A stretch of 64,000 nucleotides of DNA from Sphingomonas kyeonggiensis. GTDB lineage: Bacteria; Pseudomonadota; Alphaproteobacteria; Sphingomonadales; Sphingomonadaceae. Both the position numbers and the translations under genes were made by a program. The DNA lies in NCBI RefSeq assembly GCF_014204495.1, contig NZ_JACHLN010000003.1, forward strand, positions 62,001-126,000, written 5' to 3'. Positions 35,108 to 44,370 of the stretch are shown here, one piece after another. The notes below the pieces were generated by a model. The model was not told the origin of the DNA and did not search any database. It worked only from the letters and a program-made list of their open reading frames with translations. Position 1 is the first letter of the stretch, and each line of letters begins with the position of its first letter.

Positions 35108-36091
35108 ATGATGGCGAGCGAGCAGAAGTACGGCGCGGGGATCTGGCACTTCGCCACCTATGTGGATCGCTATGCGACCGATGGCTATGGCCCGGCGCGC
35201 TCGCTGATCGAGATGATCGACCTGGCCGGCGAGGTCGGCGACCTGTCGGTGGTCGACATCAACTATCCCTTCCCCGGCGGCGAGACCGATTTCGCCGCAG
35301 TGGAAGCCGCGCTCGCCCGCAACAACCTGTCGGTGATCGGCATCACGCCGGAGATCTATACGCGCAAGTTCGCCAAGGGCGCCTTCACCAATCCCGATCC
35401 GGGCATCCGCCGCGAAGCGCATGCGATGATCACCGAGGCCGCCGGCGTGGTCCGCCGCTTCGGCGCGAAATATGTGAAGCTGTGGCCGGGTCAGGACGGC
35501 TGGGACTATCCCTTCCAGGTCGATCATGGCGATCTGTGGCGGATGAGCATGGACGGCGTCGGCCAGCTCGCCTCCGAGAATCCCGATCTCCAGTTCGTGA
35601 TCGAGTACAAGCCGCGCGAGCCGCGCAACCATATGAGCTTCGACAGCGTCGCGCGGACTTTGCTCGGCATCGAGAAGATCGGCCTGCCCAATATCGGCAT
35701 CCTGCTCGATTTCGGCCATGCGCTGTACGGCGGCGAGAGCCCGGCGGATTCGGCCCAGCTGGCGATCGACCATGGCCGGCTGTTCGGCATGGACGTGAAC
35801 GACAATCTGCGCGGCTGGGACGACGACATGATCGCCGGCTCGGTGCATCCGATCGAGCTGTTCGAGTTCTTCTACACGCTGCGCAAGAACAAGTGGGAAG
35901 GCGTCTGGCAGCTCGACCAGTTCCCGTTCCGCGAGGATTGCGTGGGCGCCGCCAAGAGCGCGATCGGCTTCCTCAAGCATATCGAGAAGGCACTCGACCG
36001 GCTCGACTTCGACGCGATGCGCGCGGCGCAGGCGAAGCAGGACGCGGTGGAGACCCTGCGCCTGGCGCGGGAAGCGCTGTTCGCGGGCTGA
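35108..36091 (+). CDS. xylose-isomerase-like TIM-barrel protein, probable D-apiose isomerase
   Basis: The 327-residue protein has the AP-endonuclease-2/xylose isomerase-like fold pattern: conserved metal-binding acids in [13 protein letters not shown] and [12 protein letters not shown], then [15 protein letters not shown], and a helical C-terminus. There is no signal peptide, so it is cytosolic. Either ATG (35108 or 35111) may start it; GAGAGGA upstream fits the second slightly better. It should interconvert an aldose and a ketose or act as an epimerase. Its place beside an FGGY kinase, a split transketolase and GH140 genes makes D-apiose to D-apulose isomerisation the best guess; L-rhamnose isomerase-like or general sugar isomerase/epimerase roles are alternatives. 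Confidence 0.78.
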   Translation: MMASEQKYGAGIWHFATYVDRYATDGYGPARSLIEMIDLAGEVGDLSVVDINYPFPGGETDFAAVEAALARNNLSVIGITPEIYTRKFAKGAFTNPDPGIRREAHAMITEAAGVVRRFGAKYVKLWPGQDGWDYPFQVDHGDLWRMSMDGVGQLASENPDLQFVIEYKPREPRNHMSFDSVARTLLGIEKIGLPNIGILLDFGHALYGGESPADSAQLAIDHGRLFGMDVNDNLRGWDDDMIAGSVHPIELFEFFYTLRKNKWEGVWQLDQFPFREDCVGAAKSAIGFLKHIEKALDRLDFDAMRAAQAKQDAVETLRLAREALFAG

Positions 36092-36110
36092 CCCTTCCGC
36101 ACTATTCTGT

Positions 36111-36185
36111 TCCCCGGCGAAAGCCGGGGCCCAGGGTCACAAGCGGGACGGCAGAGAAACCCTGGGCCCCGGCTTTCGCCGGGGA
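36111..36185. repeat. REP-like long palindrome, copy 3 (between convergent genes)
   Basis: 26-bp arms at 36111-36136 and 36160-36185 with CCCCGGCGAAAGCCGGGG cores. The spacer shares GGGTCACAAGCG and GAAACCCTGG with the copy at 19753. It lies between the convergent stops of the isomerase and SGNH genes. Confidence 0.85.
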
Positions 36186-36203
36186 GCTTTCAGGGTCCGA
36201 GCG

Positions 36204-37454
36204 TCACCCCGCCTTCCCAAACACCGCGATATCGACACTATCGCCCATCGCCCGGTATCCCCCCTCGCCCGGATGGATATGGTCGCCGGAATCATAGTCC
36301 GGGCGGAGCCGCAGCGGCGCGACGGGATCGCGGACGGCCTTGTCGAAATCGATCACGCCATCCGGCTCGCCCGAGGTGCGGATCCAGCGGTTGACAGCCT
36401 GGCGCTGGGCCTCCCGCGCCTCGTTGTACGAAGTCGCGCCCTGGAACGGCGTCAGCGTCCCCATCACGACCTTGATATTCGCCGCGTGCGCCCGGGCGAT
36501 GATCTGGCGGTAGCCGGCGATCAGCGCGTCCACGTCGAGCGGCGGGTTGTTGCCGAACATCGTGCTCGAACCGCCATTGCCGATATCGTTGATGCCTTCG
36601 AACAGGATGACATGCGACACGCCCTGCACGCGGGCGACATCGCGATCGAACCGGGCCAGCGCCGCCTTGCCCCAGCTGGTCGAGAGCACCCGGTTGCCGC
36701 CGATACCGGCGTTGATCACCGCCAGCGCCGGGCGGCCGGGCGCGGCGGCGATGCGCTGGTTCAGCCTCTCCGGCCAGCCATGCAGCTGGCCGAGCGCGGG
36801 CCGGTTGCCGTCGGTGATCGAATCCCCCAGCGCGACGATGACGCGCGGCGGGCTGGCCGTGCGCACCAGCACGCCACTCACCGGCGGGCGGCCGATGATC
36901 GTATCGGCACCCGCAATCGCCTCGGCGAGAATCTGGTCGCCCTCCCCCATCGCCATCACCGCATTGCCGAAGCCCTTGAGCTTGAGCCCCGCCGGAATGT
37001 GCACGCTCACCACCAGCTCGCCCATTGTCGGAACGGGCAGGTCGACGGGATCGCTCAGCACCGGCGCACCGGGTATGATCGTCACCTGCCCCGCGCCGCC
37101 GAAGCTGAGCTTGCGCAGCGTGCCGGGCTTCGCATCAAAGCCGGTCGCGGCAATGCCGGCGCTGGCAGCAACCACGGTCAGCGGCGTTGTGCCGTCCTCA
37201 TTCGACAGGCGAATGCGGACCTGCCGCCCGCCGGCCGCAACCGCGAAGCGCATCCGCAGCGTGCCGGTAACCGGCGGCCGATCGCGCAGGCGCTCGCGCG
37301 TCTCGGGCGGGAGCTTCATCTCCTTCGGAATGACGAAGTCGTAATCCGCCGGGCTCGACTGATAGGCGTCGATCCAGACCTCGCGACCGCTCTGCGCGGC
37401 GGCAGGCAGAGCGACCAGCAGCAGCCCTGCCGCGAGGAAGCGCGCGTACCGCAT
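36204..37454 (-). CDS. exported SGNH/GDSL-type esterase
   Basis: The 416-residue product starts at the ATG at 37454 with a signal peptide (MRYARFLAAGLLLVALPAAAQ). The SGNH hydrolase blocks are present: GDSITDG (nucleophile Ser), a Gly block INAGIGGNR, EGINDIG (Asn) and the catalytic Asp/His in SGDHIHPGEGG. An extra N-terminal beta-domain (about 30-200) precedes the catalytic part, as in several carbohydrate esterases. It probably removes acetyl or other acyl groups from plant polysaccharides in the periplasm. The gene begins 2 bp after the stop of the DUF5060 hydrolase gene, so the two form an operon. Confidence 0.88.
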   Translation of the reverse strand: MRYARFLAAGLLLVALPAAAQSGREVWIDAYQSSPADYDFVIPKEMKLPPETRERLRDRPPVTGTLRMRFAVAAGGRQVRIRLSNEDGTTPLTVVAASAGIAATGFDAKPGTLRKLSFGGAGQVTIIPGAPVLSDPVDLPVPTMGELVVSVHIPAGLKLKGFGNAVMAMGEGDQILAEAIAGADTIIGRPPVSGVLVRTASPPRVIVALGDSITDGNRPALGQLHGWPERLNQRIAAAPGRPALAVINAGIGGNRVLSTSWGKAALARFDRDVARVQGVSHVILFEGINDIGNGGSSTMFGNNPPLDVDALIAGYRQIIARAHAANIKVVMGTLTPFQGATSYNEAREAQRQAVNRWIRTSGEPDGVIDFDKAVRDPVAPLRLRPDYDSGDHIHPGEGGYRAMGDSVDIAVFGKAG

Positions 37455-37456
37455 CG

Positions 37457-39040
37457 CTATGCCTGCACCTTGACCAGCCGCAGCGCGATCCACGGCTTGC
37501 CCGGCAGCTTCACCGTCGGCCGCGCCGGGTCCTGGACGTCATAGTCGTTCTTCTTCGCCATCCGGAACACGCCCTCGACCGGGGTGACCGTCATGTTCCA
37601 GGTGTCGATGATGTCGAGGCGGTAGCTCTGCAGCGAGTCCGGCCCCTTGCCGGGCAATACCACCGGCCATTCGGTCGGCTGCTCGGCGCCGAAATAGCGC
37701 AGGTAATAGGCGTTCTGCTGGCCGCCGAGATGATAGTTCCACCAGGCCTGGATCGGCTCCACGCCCGGCACCGGCCCTTCCTCCATTATCCGGTGCAGGA
37801 AGGCGAGGCGCGGCGCGCTGTGCCCGGCCAGGCTGCCGCCCTGCCCCAGCCACGAGCCATCGGCATTGCGATCGGCCGCGAAGGTCTCGCTATGGCCAAC
37901 ATAGCAGCCGCCGATCAGCCCGTACCAGAAGCGCTGGACCATGTCCTCGGCGCTCAGATTGCCCCAGCGCTTGGCGATGTTCCCTTCATACACCACCTCG
38001 TCGAAGATCACCGGCTTGAGCGCGAAGGCGCGGTGCAGCTCGGCGCGCAGATCGTCGAGCACGGCCGCGCCGTTCTGGACGCTGGCATGGGTGATCCACG
38101 GCTTGCGGTGGTCGTAATAGGTGTTGATCTGGTGGATCGAGCGCAGCCGGTCATGCGGATCGGCGGCGACCAGGACCTGGAAGAGATGGTCCCAGTCCTC
38201 CACCGCCTTGGTTTCGATGTTGTCATATTCGTTCGCCATCGACCACCAGACGTTGCGGTAGGCGCCGAAGCGTGCGGTGACGTAGCGCAGATAGCGCTCG
38301 TCGTCGGCGCGCTTCATGTCCGAATAGCCGCGCTTCTCGTCATAGGGGTGGTAGAGGATCACATCCGCCTCGATCCCCAGCGCGCCGAGCTTCTGGATGC
38401 GATCCTCGTAGCGGCGGAAATAGGCGGGATCGAACCGCGCCGGATCCCAGTCCCTCGGCCCGTCCCCGGTGCGCGCGAACGGGTTGGTCGCCACCGAGGG
38501 GACATTGGGGAAGACCAGCATCCGCATCTTGTTGAATGGCGCGCCGGCGAGCGTCTTCAGCGTCTCGGCGCATTTCGCGTCGGACTGGAGCGCCCAGCTG
38601 TAACAGGTCGTGCCGATCTGGCGGAACGGCGTGCCATCGGCATAGGCGAAGTGATAGCCATCCTTGGAGACGCGGACCGGACCACGATTGCCCTTGCCCG
38701 GCGCGACCGCGGTGAACGCGCCCGTTTTGCCCGCCAGCGCTCCGGCATTGCTCTCGCTGCGCCAGCGCCAGCTTCCAAGCTCGGGTGGGCTGAAGCGGAT
38801 GCGATAGGCACCGTCGCCATCATAGAAGCCCGGCACCCGGATCTGCTTCCCCGCGCCTTCGAAGACCGCGGCAAGCGTCACATCGACGAACGGATTGCCC
38901 CCGCTCGGGCCGGCCAGCTCGATCTCGAACACGCCCCAGCGCTCGACCGTGCGCGGCGCTGCGGCAGCCATGGCGGGAACGGAAGTGGCGGCACCGATCG
39001 CCATCGTCTGGGCGAGCATGTTCCGTCGCGTGATCTTCAT
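37457..39040 (-). CDS. DUF5060/apiosidase-like (DUF4038-type) glycoside hydrolase, Tat-exported
   Basis: The 527-residue protein starts at the ATG at 39040 (GGAGAGGG upstream) with a twin-arginine signal TRRNMLAQTMAIGAATSVPA. A beta-sandwich N-terminal domain (about 35-130, DUF5060-like: WGVFEIELAGPSGGNPF, GFYDGDGAYRIRFSPPELGSW) precedes a TIM barrel resembling the DUF4038 group: YADGTPFRQIGTTCYSW, ILYHPYDEKRGYSDM, WWSMANEYDNI (probable acid/base Glu) and KPVIFDEVVYEGN (probable nucleophile Glu). GH140 apiosidases belong to the same broad group, but this protein is clearly different from the two GH140 proteins at 48.7 and 58.8 kb. The substrate is unknown; a pectin side-chain sugar is the contextual guess. 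The SGNH esterase follows in the operon. Confidence 0.85.
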   Translation of the reverse strand: MKITRRNMLAQTMAIGAATSVPAMAAAAPRTVERWGVFEIELAGPSGGNPFVDVTLAAVFEGAGKQIRVPGFYDGDGAYRIRFSPPELGSWRWRSESNAGALAGKTGAFTAVAPGKGNRGPVRVSKDGYHFAYADGTPFRQIGTTCYSWALQSDAKCAETLKTLAGAPFNKMRMLVFPNVPSVATNPFARTGDGPRDWDPARFDPAYFRRYEDRIQKLGALGIEADVILYHPYDEKRGYSDMKRADDERYLRYVTARFGAYRNVWWSMANEYDNIETKAVEDWDHLFQVLVAADPHDRLRSIHQINTYYDHRKPWITHASVQNGAAVLDDLRAELHRAFALKPVIFDEVVYEGNIAKRWGNLSAEDMVQRFWYGLIGGCYVGHSETFAADRNADGSWLGQGGSLAGHSAPRLAFLHRIMEEGPVPGVEPIQAWWNYHLGGQQNAYYLRYFGAEQPTEWPVVLPGKGPDSLQSYRLDIIDTWNMTVTPVEGVFRMAKKNDYDVQDPARPTVKLPGKPWIALRLVKVQA

Positions 39041-39091
39041 TCCAACCCTCTCCAGATTTGCCGCATCCACCCCGGAAAGGCGCCGCGCTTT

Positions 39092-39107
39092 ATAATAATA
39101 TTATCGT
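39092..39107. promoter_or_regulatory. AT-rich palindromic operator, site A
   Basis: ATAATAATATTATCGT matches 12 of 16 positions of the self-complementary consensus ATAATAGTACTATTAT. It lies 52 bp before the DUF5060 hydrolase gene (minus strand). Confidence 0.5.
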
Positions 39108-39200
39108 ACTAGAAATCATCATCCGCACAACCATGATTAAGGGGTCCGCGAAGCGCTGCAAGCGCTTGCCCCCGCCTCCGGGCACGGCTAGGCTGCGTCA

Positions 39201-39216
39201 CAAATAATACTATCAT
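39201..39216. promoter_or_regulatory. AT-rich palindromic operator, site B
   Basis: CAAATAATACTATCAT (12 of 16 to the consensus; 14 of 16 identical to site D at 48588). It lies 27 bp before the MFS gene start, close to the expected promoter. Confidence 0.6.
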
Positions 39217-39242
39217 ATGTTGTAAAGGAGGGGTGCCAGGCG

Positions 39243-40502
39243 ATGGCCAGCACGAATGCGCAGGACAAGGACGATTGGCGGAACACGATCCTCGCCGGCC
39301 TTGCGAACTATATCGACGCCGGATCGATCGTCGCCGGATCGGCAGCGCTCGCGCTGTGGCAGGAAGCCTATCACCTCAACAACAATACGGTCGGGCTGAT
39401 CGGCGCCTTCGGGCCGAACGCGATCTCCGCCGGCGTCGGCGCGCTGATCGGCGGGCGGCTGTGCGACCTGTTCGGCCGCAAGAAGATCTACCAGTACGAC
39501 ATGCTGTTCTACGCGTTCGGCATGCTGTGGCTGGTGTTCGCGATGAACGCCTGGATGGTCGTGCTCGGCTTCTTCCTGGTCGGCCTCGCGGTCGGCGCGG
39601 ACATTCCCGCTTCCTGGTCGATCATCGCGGAGATGGCGCCGAAGGGGAAACGCGGCAAGCATAGCGGCGTGGCGCAGGTGCTCTGGTATCTGGGCCCGGT
39701 CGTCGTGCTGCTGCTTTTCCTGGTGCTTACCCCGCTCGGGCTGCTCGGCGCACGGATCGTCTTCGCGCATCTCGCGCTGCTGGCGATCGGCCTCACCTTC
39801 CTGCGCTCGCGCATGCAGGAATCGCCGCGCTGGCTCGAGGCCCAGGCCGCCGACGAACACAAGCAGATCGAGCCGGCCAGGATCAGCGCGCTGTTCAAGC
39901 CGCGCTATCTCGGCTCGATGGCCTTCCTGATCGGCATGTACGGCATGTGGAATCTGTGGGCGGGCACCAACGGCTTCTTCTTCCCCTATATCCTGCGCAC
40001 CGTCGGCGATGCCAGCCAGGCGACCGCGGTGGCGATCCAGACGCTGAGCTTCCTGATCGGCATGCTGTCGATCTGGGGGGTGTTCATGCAGTTCTCCGAC
40101 CGGCTGAACCAGCGGACGATGTTCCTCGTCTCGGCGATCATCCAGGTGGTCGGCATGTCGCTGCTCGCGCTGTTCCCGCTCACCCTGCCGCTGGCGATCC
40201 TCCACGTCTTCCTGATGGCGTTCGGCCAGGGCTTCGGCGCCCAGTCCTTCTTCCAGCTGTGGAGCTCGGAGATGTTCCCGACGCTGCTGCGCTCCACGGC
40301 GCAGGGGCTGATGTTCGCGGTGGTACGCATCGGCCTGGGCATCTGGAGCTTCTTCGTGCCGGTGCTGACCGCCACCGGCTTCACCACGCTCGCCTGGATC
40401 CTCACCGGCTTCCTCGCGGCAAGCGGCATCATCGGCATGCTCGGCGCCCCGCGCAACGAGGGCAAGTCGCTCGAGGAGCTGGAGGCCCAGCTGAAGGCCT
40501 GA
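39243..40502 (+). CDS. MFS sugar porter
   Basis: A 419-residue, twelve-helix protein. GGRLCDLFGRKKIY between helices 2 and 3 is the MFS/sugar porter signature, and LFGRKK plus the ESPRWLE motif at the end of helix 6 are typical of the sugar porter family. The C-terminal half has MFLVSAIIQVVG and FFQLWSSEMFPTLLRSTAQG, the equivalent second-half motif. It should move a sugar (perhaps apiose, rhamnose or a small oligosaccharide) across the inner membrane with protons. It is divergent from the DUF5060/SGNH operon and carries operator B. A hairpin terminator follows. Confidence 0.92.
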   Translation: MASTNAQDKDDWRNTILAGLANYIDAGSIVAGSAALALWQEAYHLNNNTVGLIGAFGPNAISAGVGALIGGRLCDLFGRKKIYQYDMLFYAFGMLWLVFAMNAWMVVLGFFLVGLAVGADIPASWSIIAEMAPKGKRGKHSGVAQVLWYLGPVVVLLLFLVLTPLGLLGARIVFAHLALLAIGLTFLRSRMQESPRWLEAQAADEHKQIEPARISALFKPRYLGSMAFLIGMYGMWNLWAGTNGFFFPYILRTVGDASQATAVAIQTLSFLIGMLSIWGVFMQFSDRLNQRTMFLVSAIIQVVGMSLLALFPLTLPLAILHVFLMAFGQGFGAQSFFQLWSSEMFPTLLRSTAQGLMFAVVRIGLGIWSFFVPVLTATGFTTLAWILTGFLAASGIIGMLGAPRNEGKSLEELEAQLKA

Positions 40503-40547
40503 ACAAACTGCGGGCCGCCGGTTCTTCGACCCGCCGGCATCTCGCAC

Positions 40548-40578
40548 GGGCGGTCTCCGCAACGAGGCCGCCCTTCTT
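40548..40578 (+). terminator. hairpin terminator after the MFS gene
   Basis: GGGCGGTCTC and GAGGCCGCCC pair (one wobble) around a six-base loop and are followed by TTCTTCATT. The T-run is imperfect. Confidence 0.5.
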
Positions 40579-40595
40579 CATTCGCCCATACCGGC

Positions 40596-40990
40596 CTATT
40601 TCAAGACGCGAACGCTGACGAGACGTTCGATGAGAACGTCCCTGCTGGCATCGCCCAGATAGCGCTTCTTGTGCTGCGCAAGGCTCACCCGCCCCACCAG
40701 CTGCACCGTGAAGTTGCCCCAGGGCGGCTCGGCTTTTCGCCAGCCCGATGCCTCCCGGGCTGCGGCATCCAGTTGCCTGCACGTGTCTCCACGGCATTTG
40801 ATCGATGCCCCGTCGCCTTCCCCAGCAGCGGTCCTGTCGCGTCCCGGCATTGCTCGAATCGGCTATTCTCGAAATTGGTGAACCAGGTGCAACTAAGGGT
40901 GCGCTGTGGGCCGAAGGCCACGCCGTCGAAAGTCACGCCCTGCCCCGCGGGCGAAGCAGACATCAGAGCAAGGATAGCCGGTTGCCACAT
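40596..40990 (-). pseudogene. small exported Cys-containing protein gene broken by a frameshift
   Basis: From the ATG at 40990, one frame gives a short signal-like start (MWQPAILALMSASPAGQG) and then VTFDGVAFGPQRTLSC and NFENSRFEQC. Near 40850 coding sense moves to another frame, which continues GDGASIKCRGDTCRQLDAA, PPWGNFTVQLVGRVSLAQ and ends LIERLVSVRVLK at 40596. Together they read as one secreted protein of about 130 residues with several Cys; neither frame alone does. One missing base (or two extra) would explain it, either a true mutation or a sequencing error. I do not recognise a family. It lies between two terminators and is probably independent of its neighbours. Confidence 0.5.
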
Positions 40991-41055
40991 CGGGTCAGCA
41001 TATCCTCGCGCTCCCCGCTGGCAACCCAGTCGATTTGGGCGCCCCTGTCGCGCAC

Positions 41056-41086
41056 AAAAAAAGGGGCGGTGCTTTCGCACCGCCCC
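41056..41086 (-). terminator. Rho-independent terminator of the TonB receptor gene
   Basis: On the minus strand a 10-bp perfect GC-rich stem (41077-41086 with 41063-41072) and four-base loop are followed by seven T. It lies 24 bp beyond the receptor stop. This is the clearest terminator in the window. Confidence 0.88.
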
Positions 41087-41110
41087 GACAGGAGGCAACT
41101 TGGGGGGCCT

Positions 41111-44100
41111 TCAGAACTTCAAGCGGATACCCGCATAGTAACGGCGACCGATGATATCCCAGATCGCGTTCGGGCTGCCGTTGGGCGTACCGGTCCAGAG
41201 CGGCGGCGCCTGGACATTGAACAGGTTGTTCACGCCCGCATAGAGCTCGAAATTCTCGATGCCCTTGTAGCGGATCTGGGCGTTGTTGTAGTTCTTCGCA
41301 CCGATCGTGAAATACTTCTTATCGGGCAGCGAACCATCGGCCAGACGGAACGTCGTCTGGTAGTTCTCATAGTCGAACATCTGCGATCCGGTGACTTCGC
41401 CGGTGATGGTGAAGCCGAACGAGTCGTTGTCCCAGTTCAGGCCGTAGTTGAACGAGTCGCGCGGCGTGCCGATCTCGCCCATGGTGTTGTCATAGGCGTC
41501 GCCCGTCAGCGGGACGATGCCCTGCTTTAGCAGATGGGTCCAGCTGCCCGACCAGGTCGCCGTGCCGCCCAGGATCTTGTGGGAATAGCTCAGCGTCATG
41601 TCGATGCCGCGGGTGAACTGGCCACCGCTGTTGACCAGGCCGCGCACGACCTGCTCGACCGAGCCGACGCTGAACGCGCCCGAAGGCTGCTGGCGGCGGG
41701 TCACGAACTGGCAGAAGTCCGCCAGGCCGCTGACATAGCATTTGTTGAGCACGGTCGCCGCCGCGAGGCGGTTGATCGCGTTCTCGAGCTTGATGTCGTA
41801 GTAGTCGGCGGTGATCGTCAGGCCGCGCAGCGCGTGGATCGAGCGCGGGTTGATCACCACGCCGAACGTCTTGGTCTTGCCCGTCTCCTGCTGGATGCCC
41901 GGGTTGCTCGCGGTGATGCTGCCGACGCCCGCCGTATCCGACGAAGTCAGCGTCATCGATCCGTTCGCGTTGATGTTCGCGAGTACGCCCGGATCCTTGC
42001 GGCAGTTCACTGCCACCGCCGAGGTCTGCGCCAGCGTTACGCCCTGGCACGGATCGGTGATGGTGATGATGCCGGCCGCCGCCGCCGCATAGAGCTCGCC
42101 GATGTTCGGCGCGCGGACGGCATGGGCATAGACCGCGCGGAAGCGGATATCCTCGACCGGCGCCCATTCGCCGCCGACGTTCCAGGCCCAGAAGCTGCCG
42201 ACCGTCGAATAGTCGGACAGGCGCGCCGCGCCGCGCAGCGTCAGGTTCTGGAAGAAGGGCGTGTCGCGCAGGATCGGCACGACGAGTTCGCCGTACGCTT
42301 CCTTGACGTTGAACTTGCCCTTGGTGTCGAGCAGCTGGACATAGCCGTTACGCGCGGTGTTGGTCAGCGGATCGAAGTCATCCATGCTGTACTCGGAACG
42401 CCACTCGGCGCCGACCGAGACCTGCACCGGGCCGGCCGGCAGGTTGAACAGCGTGCCGCCGACGTTCACCGCCGCGGTCTGCAGCTCCTGCTTCGAATAG
42501 CGGCTCATCTCGGTCATCAGCCACGCAGCGGCTTCCTTCGAGATCTTGGAGCTGCCGTCCGCATTCAGGCCGAAGACGTTGATCGGCACGCAGCCGTTTG
42601 CGCGCGCCGTCGCGTCGACGCAGACGGCCTCGGTGGTGTTGCCGTTCTTGTTGTAGTCGAACACGTCCGGCATCGCCTGCACCGCCTGGGCGAGGCGATT
42701 GAGGTCGGCGAGGCCCGTCATGCTCTGGCGCTGCTTGGTGAAGCCGTACTGGTAGTAGAAGTCGGCAGTCCAGTCGCCGCCGATCTTGTAGGTGCCGCCG
42801 ATCACCGCGCGGAAATTGTCGCGCTCGGTCGGGGTGCTGCGCGTGCCATCGCCGAACATCGTCGTGCGCAGCAGGAAGCTGACATCCTTCGAAGCGATCG
42901 CGTCATTGACGGCGCGATTGTCGGCCGCGTTGAACACCGCGGTCGGGACGAAGGGGTTGTTGACGATACGGACATCGGCGGCGTTGCTCGGGTTCACGAC
43001 CTGGAACTGGATCGGGAAGAACCCGTTCGTTCCGTTGAACGCGCCCAGCGCGCTGTCCGTCCGCATCGGCGAGGCTTCGCGACGGCCCTTGGTCTTGTAG
43101 TTCGAGTAGGTCGATTCAACGAACAGGTTCAGCTTGTCGCTAACGTCGAAGTTCGCGCGCGTGGCAACCGTGATCTGGTTCGACGGCGACGCCTGCTGAC
43201 CCAGCGCAGCCGCGTTGTAGCCGTACTTGTTGATCTTCGCGACGACCGTGGGGTCGTTGTAGTTCGTGCCGTTCACCGCCGGATAGGTGTCGAGCGTGCC
43301 GTCCGCCAGGATCAGCCGGCTGCCGACGCCGCCGAAGTTGAACACGCCGCCCGGGCCGACGTTCGACGGCTGGTAGAAGCGCGTGAACAGGTTCTGCGCT
43401 GCGGTCAGGTTCGCATCGCTGTTGCCGCCGACGCGCTGCGTGTTGCCCAGGCTGCTATAGCCGGCTGCGGTGCGCTCGCGCTTGTAGTTGGGCACGTCAC
43501 CTTCGTGATTATACCCGGCATAGATCATCACGTTGCCCCGGCCGTCGGCGAAATTCTGGCCGAAGGTGCCGTTGATCGAATAGCGCTTGTCGTCGCCGAG
43601 TTCCGAGATACCGGCCTGTGCATTGGCCTGGAAGCCCTGGAAATTCTTCTTGTAGACGAAGTTGACCACGCCCGCGATCGCGTCCGAGCCATAGACGGCC
43701 GAGGCGCCGCCGGTCAGCACGTCGACGCGCTCGACGAACGAGGTCGGGATCATCGACAGGTCGACGGTCGAAGTACCCGGAATGCCGGCGACCGAGCGGC
43801 GGCCGTCGATCAGCACCAGGGTGCGGTTGTCGCCAAGATTGCGCAGGTTGACGGTGGCGAGGCCGGGATTGGTATCGCCGGCGTTGCTGACGCGGGTCTG
43901 GCCGGGCACGCCGACCGCCGGGATCTGGGCCAGTGCTTCCTGGACGTTGGTCGCGCCGATATTCTGGATCGTCTCGGCGGTAACCGCCTGCAGCGGCGAC
44001 GGCGAAGTCAGCGTCGGGCTCTTGATGCGGCTGCCCGTGACGACGATCGCATCATTCTGCGTCACCGGCTCCTGCGGCGTCTCGGCAACGGTGTCCGGCG

Positions 44101-44221
44101 CCGGCGCGGTCTGCTGCGCGAATGCGGCAGGCGCGACGACAAGCGTCATGGCGCTGACCCCGGTCAGCAGCATTCCGCGCAGCAACGGCGCGGGACGCAC
44201 TGTCTTGAACGACTTATTCAT
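41111..44221 (-). CDS. large TonB-dependent receptor of the apiose/rhamnose locus
   Basis: The 1036-residue product starts at the ATG at 44221 with GGGAG upstream. A long signal (RGMLLTGVSAMTLVVAPAAFAQ) is followed by a TonB-box-like NDAIVVTGSRIK, a plug (EALAQIPAVGVPGQ, NLRNLGDNRTLVLIDGRRSV, RVDVLTGGASAVYGSDAIAGVVNFVYKK) and a long barrel ending in RRYYAGIRLKF. This size class is typical of sphingomonad receptors for plant glycans. There is no STN domain. It lies on the minus strand behind the second split transketolase pair (148-bp gap) and may be co-transcribed with it. Its ligand is probably an apiose- or rhamnose-containing oligosaccharide, by context. Confidence 0.92.
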   Translation of the reverse strand: MNKSFKTVRPAPLLRGMLLTGVSAMTLVVAPAAFAQQTAPAPDTVAETPQEPVTQNDAIVVTGSRIKSPTLTSPSPLQAVTAETIQNIGATNVQEALAQIPAVGVPGQTRVSNAGDTNPGLATVNLRNLGDNRTLVLIDGRRSVAGIPGTSTVDLSMIPTSFVERVDVLTGGASAVYGSDAIAGVVNFVYKKNFQGFQANAQAGISELGDDKRYSINGTFGQNFADGRGNVMIYAGYNHEGDVPNYKRERTAAGYSSLGNTQRVGGNSDANLTAAQNLFTRFYQPSNVGPGGVFNFGGVGSRLILADGTLDTYPAVNGTNYNDPTVVAKINKYGYNAAALGQQASPSNQITVATRANFDVSDKLNLFVESTYSNYKTKGRREASPMRTDSALGAFNGTNGFFPIQFQVVNPSNAADVRIVNNPFVPTAVFNAADNRAVNDAIASKDVSFLLRTTMFGDGTRSTPTERDNFRAVIGGTYKIGGDWTADFYYQYGFTKQRQSMTGLADLNRLAQAVQAMPDVFDYNKNGNTTEAVCVDATARANGCVPINVFGLNADGSSKISKEAAAWLMTEMSRYSKQELQTAAVNVGGTLFNLPAGPVQVSVGAEWRSEYSMDDFDPLTNTARNGYVQLLDTKGKFNVKEAYGELVVPILRDTPFFQNLTLRGAARLSDYSTVGSFWAWNVGGEWAPVEDIRFRAVYAHAVRAPNIGELYAAAAAGIITITDPCQGVTLAQTSAVAVNCRKDPGVLANINANGSMTLTSSDTAGVGSITASNPGIQQETGKTKTFGVVINPRSIHALRGLTITADYYDIKLENAINRLAAATVLNKCYVSGLADFCQFVTRRQQPSGAFSVGSVEQVVRGLVNSGGQFTRGIDMTLSYSHKILGGTATWSGSWTHLLKQGIVPLTGDAYDNTMGEIGTPRDSFNYGLNWDNDSFGFTITGEVTGSQMFDYENYQTTFRLADGSLPDKKYFTIGAKNYNNAQIRYKGIENFELYAGVNNLFNVQAPPLWTGTPNGSPNAIWDIIGRRYYAGIRLKF

Positions 44222-44298
44222 TTCCACTCCCTTCCCAATTCTTATGTTCTCGTGCCGAAGCACCTCACGTCATTCGTTGCGGCCCCACCGCCGCCCCG

Positions 44299-44370
44299 TC
44301 ACGTTCCCCCCGGCGGCAGCGCCGCGCGCTCCGCCATGTTGCGACCGGTCGATGCCGACGGCGCCGCCAT
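44299..44370 (-). other. 23-codon ORF coupled to the transketolase stop; possible kinase remnant
   Basis: The ATG shares its A with the TGA of the upstream transketolase gene (TGATG), exactly as the FGGY kinase start does in copy 1 at 32100. Here the frame is MAAPSASTGRNMAERAALPP and stops after 23 codons. It may be the start of a lost kinase gene or a chance ORF. Confidence 0.3.
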
